Assembly (NCBI RefSeq): GCF_027924185.1
Contig: NZ_BRVO01000004.1
Location: 186,001 to 250,000 of the forward strand
From: Neptunitalea lumnitzerae
GTDB taxonomy: Bacteria > Bacteroidota > Bacteroidia > Flavobacteriales > Flavobacteriaceae
Length of the DNA: 64,000 nucleotides
Reading direction: 5' to 3'
This document shows, piece after piece, positions 8,472-17,891 of this stretch. The notes under the pieces were generated by a model. The model did no database searches. It had not been told where the DNA came from and saw nothing but the letters and a program-made list of their open reading frames with translations. A program made the position numbers and the translations under genes. Within the stretch, counting starts at the first letter, position 1; each line of letters starts with the position of its first letter.

Positions 8472-10898
8472 ATGGCAAAGAGAAAGTCCTCCGGATTTTG
8501 GAATTTTTTAGCTGGAAAACTTCTTAGAAACAGATTTCTAGTTATTTTAATGATTCTTGGTGCAACTGTATTCTTAGGTACCAAATGGAAAAACATGCGC
8601 TTCACCTATACAGAAGCTAACTTATTACCAGATCATGACACCGTTAACATACAGTACAATAAGTTTTTAGATATTTTTGGCGAAGAGGGTAACCTTATTG
8701 TTTTAGCAGTAAAAGACAGTGCCTTATTTACACCTGAAAACTTTAACAACTGGAACACGCTTAACAGAAGGTTACAAGCCTTACCAGAAACTACACTGGT
8801 AATGTCTACTGAAAACCTGCAAACCATTAAAAAAAATGTACAAGAGCAGCGTTTTGATTTAGAACCCCTCACAAAAGGTAAAATAAAAAACCAACAACAA
8901 CTAGATAGTATTACTGACAAGCTATTTAACAATTTACCTTTTTACGATAAATTACTTTTTAACAAAGAAGACCGTACCCTTAGAAGTGTAGTGTACATGG
9001 ATAAGGAGATTGTAAACACCTCTGTTAGAAAAGACTTTATTTTTAATGACTTTATCCCCCTTATAGAAGACTTTGAAAACCAAACTGGTTTAGATGTTAA
9101 AACATCGGGTATGCCATACATTAGAACCTTAAACTCTCAAAACATTATTGATGAGATTAGCATGTTTATTTTGGCAGCACTTGGAGTTACTTCTTTAATC
9201 TTCTTTTTCTTCTTTAGGTCGTTTAGGGCTACTTTCATTTCAATGATTGTAGTAATATTTGGAGTTATGTGGGCCTTTGGTATTTTAGGGCTATTAAACT
9301 ATGAAATTACTGTACTTACAGCTATTATTCCTCCGCTTATTATTGTTATTGGTATACCTAACTGTATTTTCTTAATTAATAAATATCAACAAGAGTACCA
9401 AAAGCACAGCAACCAAGCAAAAGCTTTACAGCGTGTTATTAGTAAAGTTGGTAACGCTACTTTAATGACCAACGCAACAACTGCAGCAGGTTTTGCTACC
9501 TTTATAATTACTGAAAGTAAGCTATTAAAAGAATTTGGTATTGTAGCCTCTATAAACATACTTGTGATATTTATGTTATCACTAACCATAATACCTATTA
9601 TATATAGTTTTATGGCTACCCCTAAAACAAAACACTTAAAGCACTTAAACAGACGTTGGGTAGAAGGTTTTGTAAATTACTTAGAACACTTAGTTAAATA
9701 CAGAAAAATATCGGTATACATTGCATCTATTGTTTTGCTCGTGGCTAGTATTATTGGTATTTATAAAATTAGAGTTTCGGGTAGTATTATAGAAGATATG
9801 CCAAAGAGTGCTCAGTTTTTCAAAGACATTAAGTTTTTTGAAGAAGAGTTTGACGGAATTATGCCTCTTGAAATTATGATTGACACCAAAAGAAAAAATG
9901 GTGTTATGAAGCTTCCTACTCTTAGAAGAATGGAAGAACTACAACAGCTAATTGAAGAAACACCACACCTTTCGCACCCGCTATCGGTAGTTAACTTAGC
10001 TAAGTACATAAAGCAGGCGTATTACAATGGCAACCCTAAATACTATGAACTACCAACCAGCCAAGAAAACACCTTTATTCTTTCGTATCTTAAAAACGGC
10101 GGAGTACAAGGCAACGTGCTTAACAATTTTGTAGGCAACGAAGGGCAAGTAGCTCGTATTACAACCTTCATGAAAGATATTGGTACAGACGAAATGGAAA
10201 AAATAGAAGAAGATCTTAAAACTAAGATTGAAAAGCTATTTCCAACAGATAGGTATACCGTTACAGTAACCGGTAAAGCCTATATGTTTACAAAAGGAAC
10301 CAATTACTTAATAAACAATTTAGTTGTATCGTTAGCATTAGCCATCTTCCTTATTTCATTATTGATGGCATATATGTTCCGCTCCTTCAAAATGATTGTT
10401 GTATCGTTAATACCAAACATACTACCTTTATTAATTACCGGAGGTATGATGGGGTATTTAGGCATACCATTAAAACCATCTACCATTTTGGTATTTAGTA
10501 TTGCCTTTGGTATATCGGTAGATGATACCATTCACTTCTTGGCTAAATACAGACAAGAGCTAAAACTGAACAACTGGAAAATTAAGAAATCTGTTTTTGC
10601 AGCCTTAAGAGAAAGTGGTGTGAGTATGTTCTACACCTCCATAGTACTTTTCTTTGGTTTTTCTGTATTTATGATATCTAGTTTTGGTGGTACAAAAGCC
10701 CTAGGTGGGTTAGTATCTTTCACCTTACTTTTTGCAATGTTATCTAACTTGGTTTTATTACCAACCTTGTTATTATCGTTAGAAAGAAGTGTAGCCAATA
10801 AAGAAGAATTTATTGAACCGAATATAGACATTCTAACACATGATGATGAGGAAGAAGAATTAGAAGCCTCTGAGGATGAAACAGATGAAAAAAAATAA
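8472..10898 (+). CDS. MMPL/RND-family membrane transporter
   Basis: An 808-residue inner-membrane protein with the duplicated RND/MMPL layout. There is one helix near the N-terminus (FLVILMILGATVFLG), a periplasmic domain of about 190 residues, and a five-helix bundle from about residue 225 containing IPPLIIVIGIPNCIFLINKY. A second periplasmic domain and a second bundle follow, with FSIAFGISVDDTIHFLAKYRQ, the family's characteristic helix-4 aspartate pair. The tail is very acidic (DDEEEELEASEDE). Such proteins use the proton gradient to export lipids or hydrophobic compounds; the substrate here is unknown. No membrane-fusion protein or TolC-like partner is adjacent. Confidence 0.9.
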   Translation: MAKRKSSGFWNFLAGKLLRNRFLVILMILGATVFLGTKWKNMRFTYTEANLLPDHDTVNIQYNKFLDIFGEEGNLIVLAVKDSALFTPENFNNWNTLNRRLQALPETTLVMSTENLQTIKKNVQEQRFDLEPLTKGKIKNQQQLDSITDKLFNNLPFYDKLLFNKEDRTLRSVVYMDKEIVNTSVRKDFIFNDFIPLIEDFENQTGLDVKTSGMPYIRTLNSQNIIDEISMFILAALGVTSLIFFFFFRSFRATFISMIVVIFGVMWAFGILGLLNYEITVLTAIIPPLIIVIGIPNCIFLINKYQQEYQKHSNQAKALQRVISKVGNATLMTNATTAAGFATFIITESKLLKEFGIVASINILVIFMLSLTIIPIIYSFMATPKTKHLKHLNRRWVEGFVNYLEHLVKYRKISVYIASIVLLVASIIGIYKIRVSGSIIEDMPKSAQFFKDIKFFEEEFDGIMPLEIMIDTKRKNGVMKLPTLRRMEELQQLIEETPHLSHPLSVVNLAKYIKQAYYNGNPKYYELPTSQENTFILSYLKNGGVQGNVLNNFVGNEGQVARITTFMKDIGTDEMEKIEEDLKTKIEKLFPTDRYTVTVTGKAYMFTKGTNYLINNLVVSLALAIFLISLLMAYMFRSFKMIVVSLIPNILPLLITGGMMGYLGIPLKPSTILVFSIAFGISVDDTIHFLAKYRQELKLNNWKIKKSVFAALRESGVSMFYTSIVLFFGFSVFMISSFGGTKALGGLVSFTLLFAMLSNLVLLPTLLLSLERSVANKEEFIEPNIDILTHDDEEEELEASEDETDEKK

Positions 10899-10899
10899 A

Positions 10900-10923
10900 G
10901 CCTGTTAATAAATTAACAGGCCT
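10900..10923 (+). terminator. Possible terminator hairpin after the MMPL gene
   Basis: AGCCTGTTAAT pairs with ATTAACAGGCCT around a two-base centre, starting just after the stop codon. There is only a short T-run, so efficiency is doubtful. Confidence 0.4.
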
Positions 10924-11110
10924 TACACCCCCAAACCTACTTTTACTTAACGGTTGTTAAGTACGAGTATGAGTTGCAAATATAATAAAGTTATCTTATA
11001 AAAAACAATATGGCACAACTAGTTAGCTTACAATTTTAGTATTTATAGTTATTTTTTTAAGTTAACTATGAATTAACTAGTTACAGCTTTCATCAATATG
11101 GGCAAAAAGT

Positions 11111-11118
11111 TATATTTG
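11111..11118 (+). promoter_or_regulatory. -7 promoter element of asnS
   Basis: TATATTTG is a full match to TAnnTTTG, 24 nt before the asnS start; a CTTT at 11087-11090 could serve as a weak -33 element. Confidence 0.65.
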
Positions 11119-11142
11119 CCTTTCTTTTAAAGAACAGAATAC

Positions 11143-12576
11143 ATGAAAACTTACAGTGTAAAAGAACTACTTTCAGAAGGAAAAACACAACAAGATGTTG
11201 TTGTAAAAGGATGGGTAAGAACATTCAGATCAAATCGTTTTATTGCTTTAAATGATGGGTCTACTATAAACAATATTCAGTGTGTTATAGATTTTGAAAA
11301 TACAGATGAAGAAGTTCTTAAAAAAATAACAACCAGTGCTGCTATAGAAGTAAAAGGTACTTTGGTTGCCAGTCAAGGAAGCGGACAGGCTGTTGAAATA
11401 CAAGCACAAACCATTACAATTTTGGGAGCATCTAACCCAGAAGAGTACCCTATACAACCTAAAAAACACTCTCTTGAGTTTTTAAGAGCTAATGCACATT
11501 TGCGCGTACGTACTAATACTTTTAGCGCTGTAATGCGTGTGCGTTCTGCCCTATCATTTGCAGTACATAAGTTTTTTCAAGAGGATGGTTTCTATTACGT
11601 AAACACACCAATTATTACTGGTAGTGATGCAGAAGGAGCCGGAGAAATGTTTAGAGTTTCTGCTTTAGATGCTAAAAACCCTCCTTTAACAGAAGAAGGT
11701 AACATAGATTATGCAGAAGATTTTTTTGGTAAGGAAACCAACTTAACCGTATCTGGTCAATTAGAAGCTGAAACCTATGCCATGGGATTAGGTAAAGTAT
11801 ACACTTTTGGTCCTACGTTTAGAGCTGAAAATTCTAATACAACACGTCACCTTGCAGAATTCTGGATGATTGAACCAGAAGTTGCCTTTATGGATTTAGA
11901 CGGCAACATGGATTTAGCAGAACGCTTTATCAAATCGGTTTTAGGATATGTTAAAGAACATTGTGCAGATGATTTAGCTTTCTTAGAGCAACGTTTATTA
12001 AACGAAGAAAAAACAAAACCACAGAACGAGCGCAGCCCAATGCCGTTACGTGAGAAAATTGATTTTATACTTGATAACAATTTTAAACGTGTAAGCTATA
12101 CAGAAGCTATTGAGATTCTTAGAAACTCTAAGCCAAACAAAAAGAAAAAGTTTGACTATATTATAGAAGACTGGGGTGCAGACTTACAGAGTGAGCATGA
12201 GCGTTACCTAGTTGAAAAACATTTTGAATGTCCGGTAATTTTATTTGATTACCCTGCAAAAATTAAAGCATTCTACATGCGCTTAAATGACGACGGTAAA
12301 ACCGTTAGAGCCATGGACATCTTGTTCCCAGGTATTGGTGAAATAGTTGGTGGTGCACAAAGAGAAGAACGCTACGAAGTTTTAGTAGATAAAATGAAAA
12401 CTATGGGTATTGATGAAGAAGAACTTTATTGGTACTTAGACCTAAGAAAATTTGGTACTGCTGTACACAGTGGTTTCGGATTAGGTTTTGAGCGTTTGGT
12501 TTTATTTGCTACCGGAATGACAAATATTAGAGACGTTATTCCTTTCCCAAGAACTCCAAAGAACGCAGAATTTTAA
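11143..12576 (+). CDS. asnS: Asparagine--tRNA ligase
   Basis: Class II aminoacyl-tRNA synthetase that charges tRNA-Asn. The 477 residues begin with the OB-fold anticodon-binding domain ([22 protein letters not shown], about 18-110). The catalytic domain follows, with [21 protein letters not shown] as motif 2 and [18 protein letters not shown] as motif 3. The [11 protein letters not shown] wording separates AsnRS from AspRS. A direct AsnRS means Asn-tRNA need not be made by transamidation. It is monocistronic, with its own -7 box and terminator. Confidence 0.98.
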   Translation: MKTYSVKELLSEGKTQQDVVVKGWVRTFRSNRFIALNDGSTINNIQCVIDFENTDEEVLKKITTSAAIEVKGTLVASQGSGQAVEIQAQTITILGASNPEEYPIQPKKHSLEFLRANAHLRVRTNTFSAVMRVRSALSFAVHKFFQEDGFYYVNTPIITGSDAEGAGEMFRVSALDAKNPPLTEEGNIDYAEDFFGKETNLTVSGQLEAETYAMGLGKVYTFGPTFRAENSNTTRHLAEFWMIEPEVAFMDLDGNMDLAERFIKSVLGYVKEHCADDLAFLEQRLLNEEKTKPQNERSPMPLREKIDFILDNNFKRVSYTEAIEILRNSKPNKKKKFDYIIEDWGADLQSEHERYLVEKHFECPVILFDYPAKIKAFYMRLNDDGKTVRAMDILFPGIGEIVGGAQREERYEVLVDKMKTMGIDEEELYWYLDLRKFGTAVHSGFGLGFERLVLFATGMTNIRDVIPFPRTPKNAEF

Positions 12577-12600
12577 CAAATTCAGTTAAAAATACTTCAA

Positions 12601-12639
12601 AAACAATCTACACCCTATGGGCTGTAGATTGTTTTTTTT
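12601..12639 (+). terminator. Intrinsic terminator after asnS
   Basis: AAACAATCTACA (12601-12612) pairs perfectly with 12623-12634. The loop itself contains CCC/GGG, extending the stem, and a T-run follows. Confidence 0.88.
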
Positions 12640-12667
12640 ACTTTTATAGCAAACACTTTATACATCA

Positions 12668-14125
12668 ATGTTAAAACAGCATTTACAGTTTAAATTATCG
12701 CAAAAGTTATCTCCGCAACAGATTCAACTTATGAAGTTGATACAGTTGCCTACACAGGCATTTGAACACAGGCTAAAACAAGAGCTTGAGGAAAATCCTG
12801 CGCTTGATACCGGTAAAGAAGAAATGCATGATGAACAGCACGATGAGTTTGATACCGACTATGAAGACTACGATAGCGAACGCATAGAAGCTGAAGACAT
12901 TAATGTAGATGAGTATTTAAGTGATGACGAAATACCTGATTATAAACTTCAGGCAAATAACTACAGTAGTGACGACGAAGAAAAAACACTTCCGTTTGAA
13001 GCCTCTGTGTCTTTTCATCAACATTTAGAAAATCAGTTAAACACTTTTACACTAAGTGAAGACGACCGTGAGATTGCCTATTTTTTAATTGGTAGTATAG
13101 ATGAAAGCGGTTATATACGCAGAAGTGTTTTAGACATTATGGACGATCTTGCGTTTACTCAGAATATTTTCACCACAGAAGAAAATATTGAACGCATGCT
13201 AAAAGATGTAGTGCATGAGTTAGACCCTGCCGGGGTTGGTGCACGTGACTTACAGGAGTGTTTACTTATTCAATTAAAAAGAAAAGAACCATCTTCAAGA
13301 ACCACTTTAGCTGTTGGTATTATCGAAGAAGCCTTTGAACAGTTCACAAAGAAACACTACGAAAAATTACTACAAAAATTTGGCTGTACAGAAGACGAAC
13401 TAAAAGATGCTGTACATGAAATTGAAAAACTAAACCCAAAACCAGGTGGTTCTTACACTAATAACAAAGTTGTTGAACATGTAGTACCCGATTTTTCGAT
13501 TAAGATTAGAGATGGTGAATTAGAACTTACTTTAAACGGAAGAAACGCACCAGAGCTTCATGTTTCTAAAGACTATAAAAACATGCTTGCTGGGTACAAA
13601 GAAGCCTCTTCAAAATCTAAATCTCAGAAAGAAGCCGTACAGTTTATCAAACAAAAACTGGATGCTGCCAAATGGTTTATAGATGCTGTTTTACAAAGAC
13701 AGCAAACCCTTTATGTAACCATGAATGCCATTATGGATTACCAACAGGAGTATTTTTTAACTGGTGACGAACAGAAATTACGCCCCATGATTTTAAAAGA
13801 TATTGCGGATGTAATTGGCATGGATGTATCTACCGTATCTCGTGTGGCTAACAGTAAATACGTAGACACACCTTATGGCACTAAACTTATTAAAGAATTC
13901 TTCTCTGAAGCTATGAAAAATAATGAGGGAGAAGATGTATCTACCATTGAGATTAAGCGTATACTACAAGACATCTTAGACGAGGAAGATAAAAGAAAAC
14001 CACTAACAGATGATAAGCTAGCTGCAATGCTTAAAGACAAAGGTTACCCTATTGCCCGAAGAACAGTTGCAAAATACAGAGAGCAATTAGATATACCTGT
14101 TGCACGTTTAAGAAAGCAATTGTAA
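12668..14125 (+). CDS. rpoN: RNA polymerase sigma-54 factor
   Basis: Alternative sigma factor that recognises -24/-12 promoters and needs an ATP-dependent activator. The 485 residues show the standard order. Region I is glutamine-rich (LSQKLSPQQIQLMKLIQLPTQAF). An acidic stretch follows at about 50-105. The core-binding domain contains LDPAGVGARDLQECLLIQL. The DNA-binding domain includes VIGMDVSTVSRVANSKYV and the RpoN box ARRTVAKYR close to the C-terminus. No enhancer-binding activator is encoded in this window. The next gene follows after one base, so the two are co-transcribed. Confidence 0.98.
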   Translation: MLKQHLQFKLSQKLSPQQIQLMKLIQLPTQAFEHRLKQELEENPALDTGKEEMHDEQHDEFDTDYEDYDSERIEAEDINVDEYLSDDEIPDYKLQANNYSSDDEEKTLPFEASVSFHQHLENQLNTFTLSEDDREIAYFLIGSIDESGYIRRSVLDIMDDLAFTQNIFTTEENIERMLKDVVHELDPAGVGARDLQECLLIQLKRKEPSSRTTLAVGIIEEAFEQFTKKHYEKLLQKFGCTEDELKDAVHEIEKLNPKPGGSYTNNKVVEHVVPDFSIKIRDGELELTLNGRNAPELHVSKDYKNMLAGYKEASSKSKSQKEAVQFIKQKLDAAKWFIDAVLQRQQTLYVTMNAIMDYQQEYFLTGDEQKLRPMILKDIADVIGMDVSTVSRVANSKYVDTPYGTKLIKEFFSEAMKNNEGEDVSTIEIKRILQDILDEEDKRKPLTDDKLAAMLKDKGYPIARRTVAKYREQLDIPVARLRKQL

Positions 14126-14126
14126 T

Positions 14127-14732
14127 ATGAGGCTATTTTTTAAACTAGTATCTGTACTGTTTCACCCTATTCTTATGCCTATACTTGGGGTATTTCTGTA
14201 TTTTAGAATATCACCCATCTATTTTTTACCAAAAGTGATTAACGCAAGTTTATTATCTGTAGGTATCTTAACTATACTTGTACCGTTATTGCTTGCCATA
14301 GTTTTAAAAAAATTAGGAGCTCTATCTAACTTCACCGCATCAAACACTAAAGAGCGTATTATACCTCTTGTATTCAACATTGTTATTATTCTGGTAATTC
14401 TTATTAGGTTAATACCAAAAACAGGCGCTACAGAGCTCTATTACTTCTTTCTGGCTATCTTAGCTAGTAATATTTCGTTGCTCATTATGGTGTTGTTTAA
14501 AATTAAAGCAAGTATACACCTAACCGGTATTACAGGAGTACTAATGTATATTATTGGCTTAAGCTTTCACTTTTCTAAAGATGTTACCTTATTAGCCGCA
14601 GCAATAATAGTATTCACTGGCATGGTAGCTTCAGCAAGATTATACCTTAAAGCACATACTGGAGTAGAAATTATTCTAGGGATTTTCATTGGGCTTATAC
14701 CCCAACTTTTAACTTTTCAATACTGGTTATAA
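14127..14732 (+). CDS. Six-helix membrane protein, degenerate PAP2-like
   Basis: A 201-residue integral membrane protein with about six hydrophobic helices. Two short motifs resemble the PAP2 phosphatase active site: KASIHLTG at about 131-138 in place of PSGH, and ARLYLKAHTGVEIILG near 169-184 in place of SR-x5-H-x3-D. In the second the expected Asp is Glu, and the classical first KxxxxxxRP motif is not obvious. It may bind or act on an undecaprenyl- or lipid-phosphate, or be catalytically inactive. It begins one base after rpoN, and its stop overlaps the stop of the convergent PorT-like gene in TTATAA. Confidence 0.72.
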   Translation: MRLFFKLVSVLFHPILMPILGVFLYFRISPIYFLPKVINASLLSVGILTILVPLLLAIVLKKLGALSNFTASNTKERIIPLVFNIVIILVILIRLIPKTGATELYYFFLAILASNISLLIMVLFKIKASIHLTGITGVLMYIIGLSFHFSKDVTLLAAAIIVFTGMVASARLYLKAHTGVEIILGIFIGLIPQLLTFQYWL

Positions 14733-15440
14733 AATATAAAAAACCAAGCCTGCATTTAAATAACTCATATCTAAAGATTCTCCAGTACTTCTAATAACTG
14801 TACCGTCTTTAAATAGTTTACTAAAAGCAAAACTACCATACAAGTTCCAGGTTTTATACCCCAAACTAACATAAGCAGCATATTGTAAAGGCTCTATAGT
14901 ATCATTCGTAAACACATCCTTTTCTGAGTCGGAAATAAACTTAGATAAACGCGAAAAAGCATAACTAATACGAACACCTGTATAGATACGCCAAAACTGA
15001 TTAGAAGTTGCTGTAGATGTACGCCAGCGGTATTCTATAGGTATCTCAATAGCATGTGTCTCAATCTTACTACGTTTGTAAGAGGTATCACCATCTATAT
15101 AATCATATTGCACCACACCATTTACCCGTGTAGCGCGCATATTATAATAAAAAGAATTATTAGTATACCCCAAACCTACACCAAAGCCCTTATTTCTATT
15201 TGTATTAATAGGGATATCTTTTATAAACCCCACAATAAAACCATTAGAAAAATTATTTTGTGTAAGATTAGCTGGTGTGTTAAGCAGTACATTATACACC
15301 ATACCAGCATAAAACTGATCTTCAAAGTAAGTTGAGTCTGGATACTTATAATGCAAGCTATCTGTAACAGCAGATTGCGCCTTTACCAAAGCAAGCGGTA
15401 ATACCAACAGTAACATTAATAAAGTAAACTCCTTTCTCAT
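14727..15440 (-). CDS. PorT-like outer-membrane beta-barrel protein
   Basis: A 237-residue protein with signal peptide MRKEFTLLMLLLVLPLALVKAQ. The body has alternating strands (YAGMVYNVLL, GFIVGFIKDIPIN, GFGVGLGYTNNSFYYNM, THAIEIPIEYRWR, WRIYTGVRISYAF, YAAYVSLGYKTWNLYGSFAFSKL, LNAGLVFYIL), matching the eight-stranded OMP_b-brl_2/PorT family. I do not claim it is PorT of the type IX secretion system, since many paralogues exist. It sits just downstream of the ExbB/ExbD operon but behind a strong terminator, so it is probably transcribed separately. It overlaps the convergent membrane-protein gene by six bases. Confidence 0.75.
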   Translation of the reverse strand: MRKEFTLLMLLLVLPLALVKAQSAVTDSLHYKYPDSTYFEDQFYAGMVYNVLLNTPANLTQNNFSNGFIVGFIKDIPINTNRNKGFGVGLGYTNNSFYYNMRATRVNGVVQYDYIDGDTSYKRSKIETHAIEIPIEYRWRTSTATSNQFWRIYTGVRISYAFSRLSKFISDSEKDVFTNDTIEPLQYAAYVSLGYKTWNLYGSFAFSKLFKDGTVIRSTGESLDMSYLNAGLVFYIL

Positions 15441-15463
15441 ACCACAAATATATATTAGAAATT

Positions 15464-15495
15464 AAAAAAGCGTTTCAAAATTGAAACGCTTTTTT
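15464..15495 (-). terminator. Terminator of the exbB-exbD-exbD operon
   Basis: A perfect 15-bp inverted repeat (15464-15478 with 15481-15495, core GCGTTTCAA) with A/T runs on both sides. It lies 32 nt after the last exbD stop and upstream of the PorT-like gene. Confidence 0.92.
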
Positions 15496-15527
15496 ATATC
15501 ATTTATTAAAGAATTAAAGATTCTTAA

Positions 15528-16010
15528 CTATTTTAAGCCTTCAAGAGGATCTCCCTCTGTTGTAATATAATTAATCTTTAATGCATTCGCATCACGTAAT
15601 GCTTCTTTAATATCGGTAACAATACCCATTTTAGTTTCTTTATCTACTTTTAAAGCAGTGATAAAACGATCTTGTAACTCTTGACGTAATCCTGATTGAT
15701 ATTCTAATACCAAATTAGGAATTTCATCTGGACTCACAAATTTATCGTTGATCTGAACTTGGTCCGAAGTACCACCTTTCTTTTGGTACTTAGGTGTTGG
15801 TTTCCCAGCGTAGATATACATAACAGGATCTTTCTTATCCAGTTTTTGTATTTCACTAGCTTTAGGTACCGAGTTCTTCACCATCAAATCACTATCCTTC
15901 ATAACAGTAACTGTCATAAAGAAGAAAAGTAACATAAATACGATATCCGGTAACGAAGCCGTAGATACCGCTGGTAATTCACCTGATTTCTTTTTCTTAA
16001 ATTTAGACAT
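15528..16010 (-). CDS. ExbD/TolR-family protein (second copy)
   Basis: A 160-residue subunit of a proton-motive-force-driven energiser that works with ExbB in the inner membrane. There is a short basic cytoplasmic start (MSKFKKKKSGELP) and one helix beginning SLPDIVFMLLFFFMTVTVM. Asp22 in that helix corresponds to the proton-carrying aspartate of ExbD. The periplasmic domain contains QINDKFVSPDEIPNLV and KVDKETKMGIVTDIKEALRDANALKINY. It lies 11 nt after the first exbD, and both are translated from one message. Such modules power TonB-dependent uptake or other outer-membrane work. Confidence 0.92.
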   Translation of the reverse strand: MSKFKKKKSGELPAVSTASLPDIVFMLLFFFMTVTVMKDSDLMVKNSVPKASEIQKLDKKDPVMYIYAGKPTPKYQKKGGTSDQVQINDKFVSPDEIPNLVLEYQSGLRQELQDRFITALKVDKETKMGIVTDIKEALRDANALKINYITTEGDPLEGLK

Positions 16011-16021
16011 AGTTATGAATT

Positions 16022-16633
16022 TTAATCTCTTTGTGTATCTGCTTCAGATAATTTTTGTGGAAAAAGTTCCTGTAGCTTTTTAATCTTAGGTTCTAGAGCT
16101 TCTTTTCTAGCATCAGATGTTTTCGCAGCATTATACTGTGCCCACATCTCTCTCCATTCAACCTCGTTAGGATACAATCTTTTACGCTCACGCTCTCTAA
16201 GACTGTTGTATGCCGCTTGTAACTCATTCTGTACAGCTACATACATTTCATAAGAGGTACCTCTATTGTTTTTTAAAGATATAACAGCTTTGTTAGGGTT
16301 ATCAGAAGACGCTGGGTCTTTAACACCCTGACAATATGTACAAGAACCATCACCACCGTTATCTAAAAAGTCTTCTGCAGCTTCTCTAAGGTCTTCAATC
16401 CCCATTAGCTCCTCTTCTACCAACAACTGATCTTGCTCATTTACCATAACCATGAAAACATTCTTTTCCTTGATCGGTGGAGCTTCCTGATTCGGCGGTT
16501 GTCTTTCCGGTAACTTAGCACTCACCCCTTGATTGGTTTCAATGGTAGTGGTTACCAGGAAGAAGATAAGCAAAAGGAAGGCGATATCCGCCATCGAACC
16601 TGCATTTACTTCCGGTGCTGATCTCTTTGCCAT
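16022..16633 (-). CDS. ExbD/TolR-family protein with periplasmic CxxC insert
   Basis: A 203-residue ExbD homologue with the membrane helix GSMADIAFLLLIFFLVTTTI and the conserved Asp16. It is longer than a typical 140-residue ExbD. The extra length includes GSCTYCQG (Cys98 and Cys101) and a charged C-terminal helix region. A CxxC pair in the oxidising periplasm could form a disulfide or bind a metal. It is followed closely by the second, shorter exbD, so the motor probably contains two different ExbD subunits. The start MAKRSAPEVNAG lies 2 nt after the preceding stop. Confidence 0.9.
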   Translation of the reverse strand: MAKRSAPEVNAGSMADIAFLLLIFFLVTTTIETNQGVSAKLPERQPPNQEAPPIKEKNVFMVMVNEQDQLLVEEELMGIEDLREAAEDFLDNGGDGSCTYCQGVKDPASSDNPNKAVISLKNNRGTSYEMYVAVQNELQAAYNSLRERERKRLYPNEVEWREMWAQYNAAKTSDARKEALEPKIKKLQELFPQKLSEADTQRD

Positions 16634-16635
16634 AA

Positions 16636-17052
16636 TTAATTAAACATTTTTTTGATTCCTGAAAGTAACATTGAACCTAAAGCTACAACCATTAAAATGT
16701 AGAAAGTAATTAAACCTGCTCCTACAGTTTTAGATTCTGCTTCAGTAACGTTAATATCTGCTCTAGATAATGCATCAAAGTCAATGTTGCTACCATCAGC
16801 TAACACATATCCTAAGATTACAACTACAGCTAAAGCGCCTAGTCCTATTAAAGTTCTTTTAATTTTTTCGCCAGAGCTAACAATATTGATAATACTAAAT
16901 ATTGCAACACCCACTACAGCGATAGCTAAAAGAATATAAGACACGTAAAATAATACGTCTGAATATGGATCGGTATTTTGAAGTAGTAAGTACCATAGAA
17001 CAAAGCAGATGATACCTAACGCCAAAATTCCTATATTAAATATTTTTTGCAT
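16636..17052 (-). CDS. Four-helix membrane protein in the ExbB/ExbD operon
   Basis: An uncharacterised 138-residue protein with four predicted helices (GILALGIICFVLWYLLL, VLFYVSYILLAIAVVGVAIF, LIGLGALAVVVILGYVLA and LITFYILMVVALGSMLL). A soluble acidic loop with FDALSRADINVTEAESK lies between helices 3 and 4. It sits between exbB (40 nt upstream) and the first exbD (2 nt downstream), which indicates a structural or accessory role in the same motor. I recognise no catalytic motif. Function unknown. Confidence 0.8.
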   Translation of the reverse strand: MQKIFNIGILALGIICFVLWYLLLQNTDPYSDVLFYVSYILLAIAVVGVAIFSIINIVSSGEKIKRTLIGLGALAVVVILGYVLADGSNIDFDALSRADINVTEAESKTVGAGLITFYILMVVALGSMLLSGIKKMFN

Positions 17053-17092
17053 AAAATCGAGTCTTAAAATTTATTAAATTTTGTGGTATTGA

Positions 17093-17815
17093 TTAAGAAT
17101 GTACTTTATTTCTAATCAATAAGTCTATTAAGATAATAGAAGCATCTTCCATATCATTTACAATACTATCAATCTTAGCGATGATGTAGTTGTAAAAAAT
17201 CTGAAGAATAATTGCCACGATAAGACCGAATACTGTTGTTAATAATGCTACTTTAATATCACCTGCAATTAAAGATGCATCAAGACCACCAGCAGAACTA
17301 ATTTTATCGAATGCTAAAATCATACCAATTACCGTACCCATGAAACCAAGCATAGGAGCAACCGCGATGAATAAAGACACCCAAGAAACGTTCTTTTCTA
17401 ACTGACCCATTTGAACACCACCATAAGCTACAACAGCTTTTTCAACAGCTTCTAGACCTTCATCTACTCTATCTAATCCTTGATAATAGATAGAAGCAAC
17501 AGGCCCTTTGGTATTTCTACAAACTTCTTTTGCAGCTTCTACACCACCTGAAGCTAAAGCTTCTTCTACACTAGCAGCTAATTTTTTTGTGTTTGTTGTT
17601 GCCATGTTTAAGTAAATAATTCTTTCGATAGCTACAGCTAAACCTAAAATTAAACACAATAACACGATACCCATGAATGATGGTCCACCTTCAATGAAAC
17701 GTTCTTTCAAAACTTGGTGAAATCCTTTAGTAGGCTCCGCATCTTGTGCACTTACAGTAGCAACATTTAAAATTGTTAATGCTGCAAAAGCAAACATTGA
17801 GAATACTCTTTTCAT
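17093..17815 (-). CDS. MotA/TolQ/ExbB-family proton channel protein
   Basis: A 240-residue inner-membrane stator protein. An N-terminal leader (ends TVSAQ) is followed by helix 1 (SFMGIVLLCLILGLAVAIERIIYL) and a cytoplasmic domain with VASIYYQGLDRVDEGLEAVEKAV. The paired helices FIAVAPMLGFMGTVIGMILAF and ALLTTVFGLIVAIILQIFYNYI carry the family signature GLLGTVxGM-like motif. With the two ExbD proteins downstream it would form a proton-driven motor coupled to TonB-type proteins. A TATCTTTA box around 17857-17864 on this strand could be its -7 element. It is first in a four-gene operon that ends at 15528. Confidence 0.92.
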   Translation of the reverse strand: MKRVFSMFAFAALTILNVATVSAQDAEPTKGFHQVLKERFIEGGPSFMGIVLLCLILGLAVAIERIIYLNMATTNTKKLAASVEEALASGGVEAAKEVCRNTKGPVASIYYQGLDRVDEGLEAVEKAVVAYGGVQMGQLEKNVSWVSLFIAVAPMLGFMGTVIGMILAFDKISSAGGLDASLIAGDIKVALLTTVFGLIVAIILQIFYNYIIAKIDSIVNDMEDASIILIDLLIRNKVHS

Positions 17816-17891
17816 TTCTTTCGACTTAAATTTTGTTAGTTAATAGGGTTTAAAGATATAAAATTTTTGTATCATTTTGTAAAAAAATATG

